The translations under genes and the position numbers were made by a program. A stretch of DNA of 64,000 nucleotides from Archilochus colubris (taxonomy: Eukaryota > Chordata > Aves > Apodiformes > Trochilidae), in the NCBI GenBank assembly GCA_023079485.1, contig CM041104.1, positions 869,676 to 933,675 of the forward strand, given 5' to 3'. Of the stretch, positions 19,801-33,190 are shown in pieces (position 1 is the first letter of the stretch; each line of letters starts with the position of its first letter). Below the pieces are notes generated by a model that saw nothing but the letters and a program-made list of their open reading frames with translations, did no database searches and was not told the DNA's origin.

Positions 19801-22800
19801 CCCTTAGGACAGACCATTCAGCTTGCTCCTCCTTCTCCTCTTCATTAATGAGGTTTTGCACTAAGAAGTCATGAGAGCTGCCAGGGATCTGGGAGGGCTG
19901 TGAAGAGCACTGGGGAGGCCACCAGCCCAGCTCCTGGGGTCTGGGATTCTGGGTGCTGGGTTTGGGATCCTGTTGTGGGTGCCTGGGTGCTGTCTGAGTA
20001 CTGACACGGGGTGTGTGGAGTGGAAGGGATCTGACAGGTGGAGAAGTCAGTTTTGGGCATCTCCCAACTGCTCTGCTATATTTTTGCCTCATTTCTGCTA
20101 TGCTTGGTGCTCCTTAACCTGCTACAGGGCTTTATCCACTGGGACACTGGTGGGTAGGGGTTGAGCAGCCTCTGGGGTGACATCACAACTCCATCCCTGA
20201 AGCAAAGCTTCACAAGACCACTGAAGGTCCCGCAGAGGCCCATGTATCTCCTGGGAGGTTTCCACTGGTCCTGGTGGGCTTCAGCATTTAGTGGGCTGTG
20301 TGTGAGCAGGGGTGGTGGGTCCTGAGCAGCCTCCAGCCCCTCACTCAGTAGCTGCTTCCCAAGTTGGCAGCAGAAGGGTTTGTCTGATGGCTACATGTGC
20401 CTCAGAGCCTTACTCATTGGTACTGGACTTTCCAAACACATTTATGAGCATTGCTTTAATTTCCCAGTGAAAGGGAGTTCCAAAACCTGAGAAACTGAGA
20501 CGGTTTCTTCTTTGCAGGGAGGGAGGCTCCTCTTGTCACCCTCTCACACACGCACACACACACCAGAGTTATTCTTTCTTTTTCTTCCCACTTTCCTCAT
20601 CTAATAGACTTCACTTTATAAAAATGTTTTCTGCCAAACTGTTGCCTTTCTGCCTTGCTCTCCCATGCTGGCTTTCCTCTGGGTTCTGCTCCTGAGGCTG
20701 CAGCTCCACGTGTGCAGTGTTAGTGCCATCCCTGCAGCATGGGCAGGTGCTTGGGTGGCTGTGCTGGGGGTGCTGAGCTGTCCCAAGGAGCTGCAGAAAA
20801 CTTCCCTTTGCTTCTAGTGGGGCTCGTTGCATCCCCCAAAGTTGTTTTAGATGCAATAATGAAAACCACTCTGGCAAGGTGGTGCTTGAGGACATGGCTC
20901 GCAGGCTGTGCTCTCCAGGATGCTGTGGAGGTCCTGGTCACCAGGAGCATGTTGGAAGGTTCTGGCAGAACCCAGGGCAGCCTGCCTGCCTCTGCCAGCT
21001 GCCCTGGACATGGCAGGCTCTGCCCTCTGCATGTCCTGCAGGCATGGACAGACCCAGGGACAGGCTGGAGGTGGGCTGGAGTTGAAAACCCCTTTGTTGT
21101 CTTGTACAAAGGGGACTGACTCACTGCTCCCTTGTGCTGTCATAAGCAGATGGATGATTTAATCACCTAGCAACCAAAATAACATCAGGTGAGGAGTGCT
21201 TCCCAATCTGCTCTGTTCCCATAGCCCCTCCACCAGGCTGGTGGCAGGGGCCAGGCAACCCCCAGCCATTCCCCAATCCTTGGGCTTCCCTGGGATGAAG
21301 CTGGCAGGGAGCCCTCTCCTGCCAGCCCTACCAGAGCAGACTGCAGGGCTGTGCCACCAACAGCCCAATGGAAGTGGCTCACAGATCCATGGCTGAGATG
21401 GAATGAAAGGGATTCCCCAAGGCCAGCTCCCAGGAAGGTCAAAGGGGCATCTCCAAACATATGCAGAGGGGCCAAGTCTCCAGCACCATTTGCTGACTGA
21501 AGCATCCAGAGGTCCCATATAAGGAGAGGTTGGATTGTGCCTGGAACCTTTAGAGCACAGGGAAGCTTCAGGGAAGTGGACCCAGAGGACTTTGGATGAG
21601 CTCTGCAGGCACCGTTGTCTCCCCCAGCTCTGTACACACCATTTTGGTGACTCTTCTGAGTGCCCTTACCTGGCATTCTTAAAGCAGGAGAATAACCCCA
21701 GCACTGGTGTGTTTCTTCTGGTTTTTCTCCCAGGTGTTTGCCTGCCCTGCCCATGGCATAGCCCTGATGCTGTCAGTCCTGTGCTGCCTGAGATAGCAAT
21801 TAACTTCTGATGGCTACAGCCAGCCCAAAAAGGCTCTTGGCCAGGGGCTACCACAAGCCTGCAGGGGGGGTTGGCTCCATCTCCCTCTGCAGGTGATGAT
21901 CCCTCCTGGAGCAGAGGCTCAGCTGGGAAGCAAAGCAAATGCTGGGCAGGGAGAGGGCTGCCTGGCCTGGCCTGAGATGTGTGAGCAGCTGATCTTGGGG
22001 TGTTTATGAGGTGGTGGCCAGCAGGAGCAGCTCAGCAGCAGCCGGTCCAGGGGCTGGAGGGCAGGATGGAGACAGAAGCCACTGGTCCCTCAGACACTGA
22101 CCCACACCTGCTCAATATCCTTCCCCTCAGCTGCAAACACCCATCCTGGGATTGGTTGTGCCCAGGTGTGAGGTGCAGGCAGTGGAACTGCTCCCTCCTC
22201 CAGCGAGGAGGCTGCCAGGCCAGGGTGGTACCAGGCATGGAGTGGTGCTGGTGCTGGTGCTGTGGCTGCCAGGGACCAGAAGAGGGCTGTGTAAATAGGG
22301 CACCCCGTCTCCCTGCTCCTCTTTATGGGCCAGAGCTGATATAATTAGATGAAACGCCCTGTTCTTTGCAGCAAGCCAAGAAAGTCTCTGTGCTGCCACG
22401 GCCCCAGGGAGCCCAGCAGCCCTACTTTGGTGGCACTGCTTGTCCTGGAGAAGGTGAGCCACTTCCAGGCAATCAGCCCTGACTGATTTGCTCCCTCCTT
22501 CACTGTGCAGCTCCAAGAAGCACTGCCTGGTCTCCTTGCTGTACAGCCACGTCCCCTCTCCTCTGCTGTGGGCTTTGGTGGACCCTGCTGAGGTACAGGA
22601 AAAGGGTTGGTGGCCAGATGCTGGCAGGAGCTGAGCACAAATCAGCACCTATGCCTCTGCATACCTGTGGGAAGAAGTGACCAAATCCAATGTCTGCCAT
22701 AGCAAGATGAGCTGCAGGACACTGGGCTGGCCTCTGGGGGCCAAAACCCCAAAGGCAAACCAAGTGTTGAAGGAGTTCCTCTGAGTCAGGTTCTTAACCT

Positions 22801-24329
22801 CATTGGTGGGCATCCCAAACTGCATCTGCAGTGTCCCTGAAGAGCCTTGTCCCTCAAAACATCCATGAAATCATCATGGGGTAGCTCCAGAGGTTCAGAG
22901 ACTCCTGGTAGCACTCATCTCCCTAGTCCTAGAGATGCAGCTGCCTGCTGCCCTGGCCATGTGCCATCTCCAGAGAGAAGAAAAGCCAGGCCCTGCTCTG
23001 CCCTGGCCTCCTTCACTTCTCCTCAGTGCCACATCTCCTCTAAACAATCTGCAGTGTTCTCATGTTGACTGATTAATGAACACAACCTAGCACTAAGTGC
23101 CCAGTTATTGACCTCTGCCCCAAGTGTTCTGCACATCCCTGTGCTGATCAATTGACCTCTCTGGACTGGTCCATAGATGAGCCATAGCTATTTGGGAAGT
23201 CCAGCTTTGTGGTTCTGAAGTCAAAGCCATCAAATCCAGCCATTTTTGCCTCTGTCAGCATCCAGGAATATGCTGGATATGGTTTTCCATCCCCACTCCT
23301 CCAGCCACTTCCAGTCCCTCCACTGGGATGGGCTCAGACCAAGCACCTCTCAGCTCCATCAGGGTCCCTCTGCCAAGCTCCATCCAGGCCTGGAGTGTGC
23401 CTGTGGATGCCTCCCAGTGAGCTTGCATCCCTCATGGTAACTGACCCAGTCTGCTGCAGGAACAACCAAGGTCTCTGAATCAAGGCAAATTTCAGAGAAA
23501 GAGAAAAGGAATTTGGATTCCACAAATGCCTGTTTGTGCTGGCCTGCTGGCTGGCACTGGACATGTGAAGCTGCTTTAACCTCCCTCCTCAGAGGGAAGG
23601 TGTGCAGGAATGTTTATGTACATTAGGCTCAGTGCTCAGGTCTTTGGGCTGTTCCACCCAGGAGTCAGGTTGAACCCTCACCTGAGGACAGAGGGATTCA
23701 CTCATGGCTCAGAAGTGTTTGCTCAGCCTCATCCCAGCTGGGAGGTACCCAGGGCTCCCAGCTCACTCAGACAGGATCACTTGGGAGCTGCTGCCCTTCA
23801 CCTTCCTGAACGTGCTACACATAGGGTACCAGCCCCGGGCAGAGCTTTGTCCCCTTCCCACTGAGGGACACTTGCCTCAGGCTGATGTGGTGGCTGGGAA
23901 AGCAGCAGTGCCACCCCCAGCACCTGGGACAGGCTGCATGGACCAGGGACCAGGTGTGTGTCACCTCCAGGGCAGGGATGACACAACCAACAGGAGGTAA
24001 GGACAGGGAGCAGCTGCTGTGACATTTCCTACCCTGGGCAGGGAAGTGTCCCCATGAGGGGGTGCATGGGGCCATGGGGTACGCCAGGACCTTTCCCACT
24101 GGGAGAAGTCTCCGTGCGTTGTGGACTTGAGGGAACTTGGTGCAAGGAGAGGCCCTGGATGACCTGGCTGCTGGCCCTGGTGCAGGGGTGTGCACTGGTG
24201 AACTGTCCTGGGGGTGCAGAGGGGACTGCCCTCCTCGGTGGTGGCACGGGGACATGTCTGAGGGTGGCTGGTAGCAGTCTGTGGGGAGGTCCCAGTGCAG
24301 GTGGGGCACTAGGCTGGGCTGGCATTACT

Positions 24330-24510
24330 GTTAAATAGGTGTCTGCAAAAACCATGCTCAAATGTTGTAAAAATGTATCTGGAAGTGCTGTTCTCTCTCA
24401 TATCATATGTTTTGGGGCATAAAGAGCTTTTACAGGGATATTCACTTCATTAAAATTGCAAGCTGTCATTAATACCACTGTCACTCAATCTAATACCTTA
24501 ACCTGGCCAG
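24330..24510. promoter_or_regulatory. AT-rich island, candidate conserved non-coding element
   Basis: This 180-bp AT-rich stretch stands in GC-rich surroundings. It contains TTCATTAAAATTGCAAG, CTGTCATTAATACC and a palindromic ATATCATATG core, all compatible with homeodomain and POU-type sites. Function is inferred from composition only; conservation has not been tested. Confidence 0.25.
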
Positions 24511-27500
24511 GTTCACCTGAGGGAGGTGTCTCCTCCATCTGATTTCACAGGGGGCTGGCTCAGCTCTGGTGGTTGGCAGGGAGCACTCACAGCCACACAG
24601 GTTGGGAGAGCACCCACGGGGAGATCTTGCAGACGTTGGGTCTCAGCAGGGTGATGGTGGGGTGGAGGGTGGGAGTATCTGTGCCCCTGTGCCCTGAGGA
24701 GGTAGCTGATGTTTCCCAAGCTCTGGCTCTTTGCAGGCACCAGGGAGAACTTCTGGAGGGAGCTGAGCTGTTTGGTTTGTGTCATTGTGTCACCAATGGG
24801 TTGGGTTTTAGAAGTGTGATGCTGAGGAATAGAGTCAGTACTAGGATGACTTTAGGGAAAAGCCAGAGCTGTAGAAAAGTTCCTGAGATGGTCATAGACC
24901 CACCTGGTCTCTTGTTTGATCTTCAGCAAGTTTCTTAATCAGGAGGGAGAAACCTGGTCCTGCAAGAAGCTACGTGAAAAGCAGGGAGTCTGCTAGAGAT
25001 GGGGTTCAGGAGAGGCTGAGGGGTCCCTGCTGCCCCTCCTTGGCTGGGAGCAGTGTCCTGTCTCTGGGCACTGTCTGGAGGAAGGGTTCAGAGCAGCCTC
25101 CACACTCTTGTCATGGGCATCACTCAAAACACAGAGGCAGGGGGATGCTTTCATCCTGCTCTGTGGTGGCTGCAGAGCTGGAGTGGGGCTATCAGAGGTT
25201 ATGGCCATGCCTGTCTGCAAGCACAAGGACCACATCCCCATGGCTCTCAGGGAGTCCCAGCACAGCATGGAGGTGCCAGTCAGGGCTTTCCTTTTGCAGT
25301 CCTTTCCCAGACAGAGCCAGGTCCCTGCCACCTGTGGCCACGTGGAGAAGAAGCCAAGGGGGAAGCCCAAGAGGTGCTGGGAGCAGCACGAGGAGCTCGC
25401 TGTGCTGCTCCCTGCCCCTGCCCTGTCCTCTGGGGTGCCTTGGAAGGAGGGTCCTCATCTCCCTGAGCCAGCTCAGGTGGCCTCCAGCCTGGCACCAGGC
25501 TGCCCTTCTCTGGTAGCAGCACCAAGATCTGATTTGTTCCCCTGCCTTCAATTGGCCCCACTAATCAGGTTTTAATTTTGTTAAATAAATATGAAGTAAT
25601 GGCACCAGGGCTAGGAGCCAAATGGCCTGGGGACATCCTTGAGAGCCAGATGAGCTCTGCAGAAGGGCAAGACTGGCTGCAGGAGCTGTGCAGGCTGGGC
25701 ATGTCACCAGGCTGAGCCTCCCAGGGCTGTCCCGTGGCTCAGGAGCTGCCAGGCTGGGGCCAGGGGGATGGTCTCAGTCTGGTGGCATGGAGCAGATGCA
25801 GCTCCATGTTGCCGTGTGCTCACAGTGCCTTGCTGCCTTCAGAGCAGTTTCTAAATGGCTGCTAAACATCACTGTCAGAAGCACACTCATCTTCCCTTCC
25901 TAATTAGTGGATCAGACAGTAATTTGTAATCCTTTTGAATAGGAAGATCTTAGCGTCTGACTCTGGAGCCTGGGCAGGACACAAGTGATGGCAGCACAGA
26001 GCAGAGCTTACCCTGGCCAGCCAGGTGTGCAGGCAGGGATAAGCAGAAAAGTCTTATCCAGGCTCCTCTTGGGCTCTGCAAGGATTGCTCCCCCATCTTG
26101 CTTTGGTTCAATGCGTGTTCCTCTTCCTTCTCCAGAGTTTTAGCATTTTCATTTCCCTCTGTGATACCAAGTGTGAAGTCATCAGCGTGGCAGCCCCAGC
26201 TTGTGAGCCAGCTCCCATTTGTCTCCCAGGTGGTGGAGGTACCTGGGTGGCACAGCTGGCAGGAGATGGGGTCCTGTGCACCACTGGTGTGCAGGAGCTG
26301 GGATCCCAGCTCAGGGAAAACCCATCCCAGCATGGCTCTGACCTTAGGGATGCTGGTAGGCACTCACATTTTCAAGGCTGGGGATAAAATAAGACTTGGA
26401 AGCAGAAGGGGGGGGAAAAAAGCCAACAAGCTTAAAAATAAGATGCAGCTGGTAGGGGCTTGGGAGAGGGAAGAAGGGCAGGAGTTGTAGGTGATGCAAG
26501 GTGGTGAGCAGAGCCAGCAGGAGCAGAGTGGGTTTGGAGGGACAGTGTGGAGATGGGCTGGGCTGGTGGCCATCAAGAGTCACATGTAAAGCAGTTTGGT
26601 GTTCCAAGTGTCAGCATGTGTGTCCCTTGGACTGGCAAGACACAATCTAGGGAGCAAGGTACAGGTTGGGGATGGAGGTGGAGGCTCACAGAGGGGTGAC
26701 AGCAGATTCCTTGCATGCACAAGAGCAGTGAAGGGGAGAGTGGCCGTGGTGTGGAGTGGAGTTGTGGCAGGAGAAGGGCAGAAGGCACAGGGGGTCACAG
26801 GGAGCTCTGGTTTTACTCACAGCAGTGACAGGCAGCAGCAGTGCTTTGGGCAGGCTGAGGACCAAAAGGAGTAGTAGCACACTGTGAGGGGATCATGCAG
26901 CCCTTACCACATCATGGGTGGCCCCTTGCTGTGAGTGTCTTTAGCATCAATTAATCTGGGAGAAGAGAATCTGTCCTGCATGCATTAACCTTTGCAAATG
27001 GCTTAATACAAGGTGCAGCTGCTAAGCACAGGAAGGGGTTGTAGGAGTGGTGTGGATGCAGCTCCTGTTGTCACCCAGGCAGACAGAGCCTGGCCCTGGG
27101 AGGCACAACCTAGAGGACACAGCAGGTGCCCAGAGGGCAGGACAGGGGCATGGAGCTGTCCTAGGCTGCAGAACAGAGATGGTGATGGAAGAAAACAGGT
27201 ACAACCAGTGACTTGAAGGAACAGCCCTTTTCCTGCTGTCTTTAGCCTGTGGAAGAAAGTGTGCAATGGCAGCTGTGACTCAGAGGCCTCTGCTCACTGC
27301 ATGGGCTGAGCAGTTCCAGGGCCCTGAGTGAAGCCAGCTGAGATAACCTCACTCCTTCTCTCAGATTCCCATGGGTAGAGTGGTCTGGGGTATTCAGAGA
27401 GGGCAGGTGAGCAGCACAGACAAGGAAGGCATCTTATGCCAGCCCCAGCCCTCCTGATGCTGAGGGTCTGCATCAGAGGCAGAAGGAGAAAGCAAGTGAA

Positions 27501-29337
27501 CAATGGAGTCACTCACACAGAGGCTTCAGAAGCCAAATGTTCCGTTTTTGGTGCAAACCCCCATGCAGCTGCACCCCAGGGCAGCTGTTGACACATCCAT
27601 GGAGAAGGTGGTAAGAGCCACTCAGCTCCTGGGGGAGCAGGAGGAGATGTCAGTGGGATGGAAGGAGCAGGCAGCTGGGGAGCCTCAGGAGCTGCACTCC
27701 CTGGGATCAGGATGTGTTTGGGGATGAACAAGAGGTTTCTGGAAGGCAGGCTTCAGGGCAAGCCTGGTTATCAGTGGCTTGTAAGTCACAAAACACAGGA
27801 ACAGGGTCACCATGCATTGCAGGACCCCAGGGCCTGAAGCTGGAGAGGGAGAGGCTCTGGTTTTTTGGCAGACTGGATCCCACCAATGTGCCCAAGCTTG
27901 CTGCCCTGAGCATGCTGTTTGGTGAGTGCTGAGCACAGGAGGTCCCAGCTTGGCCACCATGGCAGGACCTGGCTGCTGCATCCTGGCCCCTCGCTGCAGC
28001 TGAGCCTCCCCCAGCTCTCACCCCACTCACTGCCCCAGGGGTGAATCGTGAGGCCAGGGAGAGCAAGTGCTGCCAGGTGGTCAGAAGGTCCCTGTCATCA
28101 TTGTCACAGGTTCTGTCACACTCACCAGGGAGGTATTGGTGGCCCCAGGCTGGTTTAAGCAAACCAGGGTCAGGTCCTTCCCTCCAGGAGTGGCTCTGGA
28201 TCCAGCTCCTGCATCCTGTGGGAGCACTGACACAGCATGGGCACCACTCTACATAAACTCTGGGTCTGGGGGGATCCAAACCCCCTCCCTGCAGGTGCCA
28301 CCAGCACCCACAGTTCTGGCTGACACCGGGGACCCAGGGGTGGCTGTGAAGACAAAAATGAAAATAATGCTGGAGTGTGTGAGGTTTGGGGAGGACCTGT
28401 GGGACAGGGAGCTCTGCCTGCTGTACCTGGGGTGCCCCCCCCAGCTGTATCCCACAGGGCTGTGGGGTCTGGAGGTTATTGGGGTTCCTTGGCTAAGAGG
28501 AGATGAACTCCTCTGCTCAGCCTGCTGCCTGCAGACCCCACTGTGTCTGCAATTAAACGTGTCCCCACTGGCACTGAGGAGTCAAGGAAAGATCCCTGTG
28601 TCTGAGAAACAGACATCCTAGTGCCCACCCAGCTTGTTTGGATGCTGACTGCATCCCAACTGCCTCCAGGGATTTGTGCTGCACCTAAATCACACCCTGA
28701 GCTGTGCTGGGACTGGAGGGGTGAGGGTTTGGGGCTGGGAGGGTTCCAGAGGCTGGGGCTGGAGGTGGAATCAGGCAGGGGGTGATGCTTCCCATCCTTC
28801 CAGTGCAGGGAGGAGGCTCAGCCTCCATCCTAACCAGGCACATCACAGCTCATGTGGACCAGAGAAGTCCTTCCTCAGCCAGAGGCACTGTCAATAGGGA
28901 ACAGTGGAACTTACAGGGGACTTCCCAGGCCCCTGGCTCAGCCAGACATGGACAAGGGAAGTGGGGCAGCCCTGGCACCCACACTGCTGCTGGGTGAGGC
29001 TTTCCAGCAAATCCATCTCCCAAACTGGTTTGGTCAAAACTGTAGGTTTTGAGCTACTTGTTTTGCTTGTGGCTGCTCCATAATCTTGCTGGACTGAAGG
29101 TGTCATCTCCTCTGGGCCCTGAGACCCACCTGAGTTCACCTCAGTATTCAGCAGTGATGGGGGATGTCCCCTGGTGGCAGCAGGAGCCAGGACATCCCTG
29201 GCCCAGCCCTGGACATTTAGTGGTCCCAAGTCCCCTGGGAGGGCAGGGTGCCCAGAGGTAGCTCTGTGATGGGTGGGGAGATAATCCCAAACCTTTGCAC
29301 TAGGAAGAGAACAAACAGAAATATTTACAGGAGAAAT

Positions 29338-29359
29338 AAATTAATTGAATAATTAATTT
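29338..29359. promoter_or_regulatory. AT-rich palindrome with paired homeodomain-like sites
   Basis: Perfect 9-base arms AAATTAATT (29338-29346) and AATTAATTT (29351-29359) flank a GAAT loop, followed by a 14-base T run (29365-29378). TTAATT/AATTAA are homeodomain-type cores. It could be a regulatory site or just AT-rich sequence. Confidence 0.25.
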
Positions 29360-29992
29360 GAAGATTTTTTTTTTTTTAGTTTTTCCTTTTTCTCCCTAAA
29401 TTGCCAAATCTGGGGCAGAGAGCTGGCTGTTTGCATTTGTTACACATACACACGTTGCTACATATATACATTATCCTGACATCAAAGGGAAAGTGTGACG
29501 TTTCTCTGGCTGTGCAGGCAAGAAAGGAGACTGCCTGCTTTTGGGAGAGAAGAGGTTATTATCAAAGGTTTACAGACAGCTCCTGGAAAGGAGAATGAGA
29601 AATAAGGACAGAGAGCACAGAAATGGGAGTGACAGTGAGACACTGAAAAAGCAAATCTTCTCCTGGTCTTTTCATCTTCCCTCGTTATTAAAGCAGGGCA
29701 AAAGCGAGCCTCTCATGGCATGGACTTCATTATCATTTTAAGGAAAAAGAACCTGAAAATGTGATAGCTGGAGAGAGTTGGGGGATTTTGTTTGGGGAGG
29801 AGAGTAAACGAAACCTATCTGCATGCACAAGTTCACTGCAGAGAGGCTCAAGGTTAAGCCAACCCTTACCCCAGTTGAGAGGCTGCTGAGCTCCTCAGCG
29901 TGGGGACACTTGTGCCACCATATGGGGACACCATATCAGCTCCCCAGGGAGCTCTGCACTTCATCCCACAGAGCCCAAGAACCTGAGCACTT

Positions 29993-30240
29993 AGAATCAC
30001 AGAATCAGCTGGGTTGAAAGGGACCTTTAAGATCCTCAAGTCCAACCCTTGATCCACTCCCCCTGTGGTTCCCAGCCCATGGCACTCAGTGCCACATCCA
30101 GTCTCTTTTTAAATACCTCCAGACACGGAGAATCCACTACTTCCCTGGGCAGCCCATTCCAATGCCTGATCACCCTCTCTGTAAAAAAATTCTTTCTTAT
30201 ATCCAACCTAAACCTCCTCTGGTGCCACATGGACTTGGGA
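29993..30240 (-). mobile_element. CR1 LINE, 3' end fragment
   Basis: In reverse orientation: AGAATCACAGAATCAGCTGG, AAGGGACCTTTAAGATCC, AAGTCCAACCCTTGATCC and ATTCCAATGCCTGATCACCC. It is 5'-truncated near 30240. It belongs to the same subfamily as 33191-34063 and 1799-2056, judging by the shared TTGATCCACTCCCCC block. Confidence 0.92.
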
Positions 30241-33190
30241 GCCTGCTGAGCCTCTTGCCAGAACAAGCTGAGGCTAAAGGGAGGTGTAGGATGCAGGATG
30301 GAGAACTGGAGCTGGACAAGCACTGGTCTGGCTCTGCCCAGCTCCTGGGGACAAACAGCCCCATGGGAGCCCCTGTTCCCTGGAGTTTTCCAGCATACCC
30401 AGCTTGTTGTACCCAAGCCCTGGCCCTTGAGCAGGGCAGGTCCAGCTGCAGGGGGCATCCCCACATCTTCCTCTGTTGCTCATCACAGCAGAAGACCAGT
30501 TTGTCCCTGTGCACACCCTGACACTGCATACAACTGGCAGCTGAGCCCTTCCATGGAGCTGTCCTCACCAGGGCCAGCTGGACAGTTGGCTCAGCCAGCT
30601 GAGCTGTACCAGGCAGCTGGGCATCCAGGAGGAGCCTGTCCTGCCTCCAGCCTCCCAGCTGCCACCCTAGCAGCCCCCACAATTTGCCAGATGACAACTC
30701 CCCTTCCACCCCAAGGAATTTCCCAGCCAGGGGGCTCCTGGGGCTTTCCACTGGTGCAAGGTCAGATCCTCCCAAGGGCTGTTGTTCTTGCTGCAGAAAT
30801 CTGCAGACAGTGTCTTCAGCTGAGCTGCCTCCTTTTTGCTCCATCCCTCTCCTTGCACCAGGGAAGAAGCACAGTGGGATATTGGCAGTGATGCTGCCTG
30901 GGCAAATGGCTTCTTAAAAGACCCCACATCCAGCCCTTGCTCTTCCCTGAAGCTCTTCCCAGGGCTGAGCTCCTTTCCCCACTGAACACAAACCACGGGA
31001 AGGTGAACAAACCCGACCCAGAGCTTTACTGTTATTAAACTGGGTATGAAAAACAGAGGGAGAAAAAGTTTCAAGCCTGAGACTGCTCGTCCATCCTTCA
31101 AGGAGTCTCTGCAGGGACACAGTGCTGGGGGTTCTTGTGGAAGTGACCATCTCAGTGTGAGGAACCATTGCCTTGGTGCCTTCAGCCGTGCCCCAGAGCT
31201 TGTGGAGCTGGTGCAGAGGAGCTCATACCCAGAGAGCAGCAAACCCCAGGGGCTGGCTGTGCACGTTGTCCCTCCCAATGAAGGTTTCTTGCCTGTCTCC
31301 GGGGAAGCCTGGAGGGCAAAAAGGCTCCTGCTGTCCTTTGGTGGCCAAGGTCACTTCTGGGAGCAACAGCAGGTTCCATCTGTGGGGTAATTATCTGGAA
31401 AGACAGTCCAGTGGCACAGGACAAGGAAAGGAGGGGAAAATGTCCCCTGGAGTAGTGGGGAAAGCCCTGCAGGCATGTGTGGGGTGAGGGGCGTGAGCCT
31501 GGGCTACGCTGGCCACCAAAACTGCCTTGGTTCTGCACCAGGGTACTCCAGGCTCCCCGTGGTGCCTCTGCAGTGCCCCCAGCCATCCTTCCCTGGCCCT
31601 CCGTGGCCAGATTGTGTTTGTTTCAGCTCAGTGCACTCATTAGATTAAAGTGGAAGAGTCGATCTGATCAAACTTGGAAACACAAAAATCAACGTGCTGG
31701 GTTCAGCAGATGGAGGGAACAGGCTGGCAAATCGGGTGGCCCATGGCAACACCCCACAGCAAGCACTTGCAGCAGCTGCCTGGCAGCAGCCTCCAGAAAT
31801 CCCGTCTCCAGGTTACTGTGTGGGGCTCCTGCCCCATGGAGCATCCCGGGGGGACACTCGGGACCAGGGCTGGGCCTGCTGCAGCCTCCTGGCTTTTCCC
31901 TCCAGTGCCCCTGGAAAAGCATCACATGGGGCTGATTCTCAGCCCTTGGGTTTCTCGGGTTTCCCCCTGTTCCTGCCCCACTGCTTTATTTCCACTAAAC
32001 CCAGGAACTGATCCCACTACTCCCAGGCTGCCCAGGACAGGGGTCCTGAGACTCCCTCCCCCACTGCCAATAGTGTTCCCTGGGGCTGAGGGTTTGCTGG
32101 GTGATTCCATTGCAAACCTCAGCAGTGTGAATGGTTGTTCCTCATCCTGAATGGCCATGCTGGGAACAGAGGTGAATGAACCTGTGCACAGTTTCCAGAT
32201 CAATGTTTTATGGGTGATGCTGAAGTACCTCTAGAGCTCAAGCCCTGATGAAATACATCTCCCCTGTCCTTTCCAGCTCATTAACACCCAAATCCAGCCC
32301 AGCCTGTGCAGGGAGCAGTGGTCCCTCTCCACTGGGTCCCCTCATCCCTCCTGAGGAAGCCACAATTGGCCTTGCCCTGGAGCCCTGGAGTCCTGAAGCC
32401 CTGCCCCTGCCTGTGTCCCCTGTTTTGGTGACAGTGAGACCACTCAGGTTTCTGACTCATCATCCAACCTCTCCAGGCTCAGGGAAGGACTCTGCTGTAG
32501 AGGTCTGAGCCAGAAGAAGCTGCTTCTGCTAGAGAGTCTCCAACCTATCTCTGGGGGGGGGATTACCATCCAGTGCTGCCTGCCCTTTACATTTTGGAGT
32601 CAGTTTGCCTCTTAGGTTTGGAGCTGCCTGAGCCCCCAGGGTCCTCCCCACCCCAGCAAGGGCTGGTTGAGCCTCGAACATGCTCCTTAGTTAAATTTCT
32701 AATAGGGTTTCTAAGAGGTTCCTTGTTCCTGGTCTGGGGAGCTCCCACTGCCCTTGGACTGGGAGCTGAGTGGTCAGACCCCAGCACCAGTGTCCCCCAG
32801 CACAGGTCCTGCTATACTTGTGCTCTAGGGGATGGACCCTGGCACTACCATTGCATCATGGATTTTAAGTCCATAAATGGGTGTTTTCAGTGATCCTGGC
32901 CATAACCATCCCAGCAGGTCTGGGATCCTGACCTGCTGGTTCTCTGCTGCCTAGAGTATGCTGATGATGAACCAGTGTTTCTTCAGGGAATAATGTTGCA
33001 CATACTGAGCACAGCCTTACCCAGAATCCCCACTCCTCTGAGCTGGGTGCTTTTGGGGCTGGTCTGGCTCCTAGTGCACTTGTGTGCTGGATGAGAAGGC
33101 TTTGGGGGGTACAAAGCTTCATCCCTGTGTGTTCTCTTGGCTCGCTGTGATTTCTTTGGCAATTCAATAATTCTCTGTGCCTCATGATAT
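30241..33190. other. Non-coding DNA between CR1 copies
   Basis: No gene recognised. The 197- and 215-codon frames on opposite strands around 30200-30890 overlap each other and the CR1 and carry no domain. A less GC-rich patch at 31615-31700 is unremarkable. Confidence 0.4.

Larger units (their letters stand above)
14001..29992. other. Long non-coding stretch, probably intron 1 or intergenic
   Basis: I see no CR1 copy, CpG island or exon with convincing flanking splice sites in this 16 kb, which is unusually repeat-poor next to the flanks. Longer open frames (for example 19430-20092 minus, 24974-25516 plus, 28067-28621 plus) lack any recognisable domain. A CA tract lies at 20544-20563. AT-rich islands at 24330-24510 and 29300-29740 stand out as possible conserved elements. 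The rest is moderately GC-rich with CTGG/CCAG-rich composition. Confidence 0.45.

Noticed and set aside
30197..30844. 215-codon minus-strand frame
   Set aside because: Ends in the CR1 3' region and is open only by chance; the opposite strand is open too.
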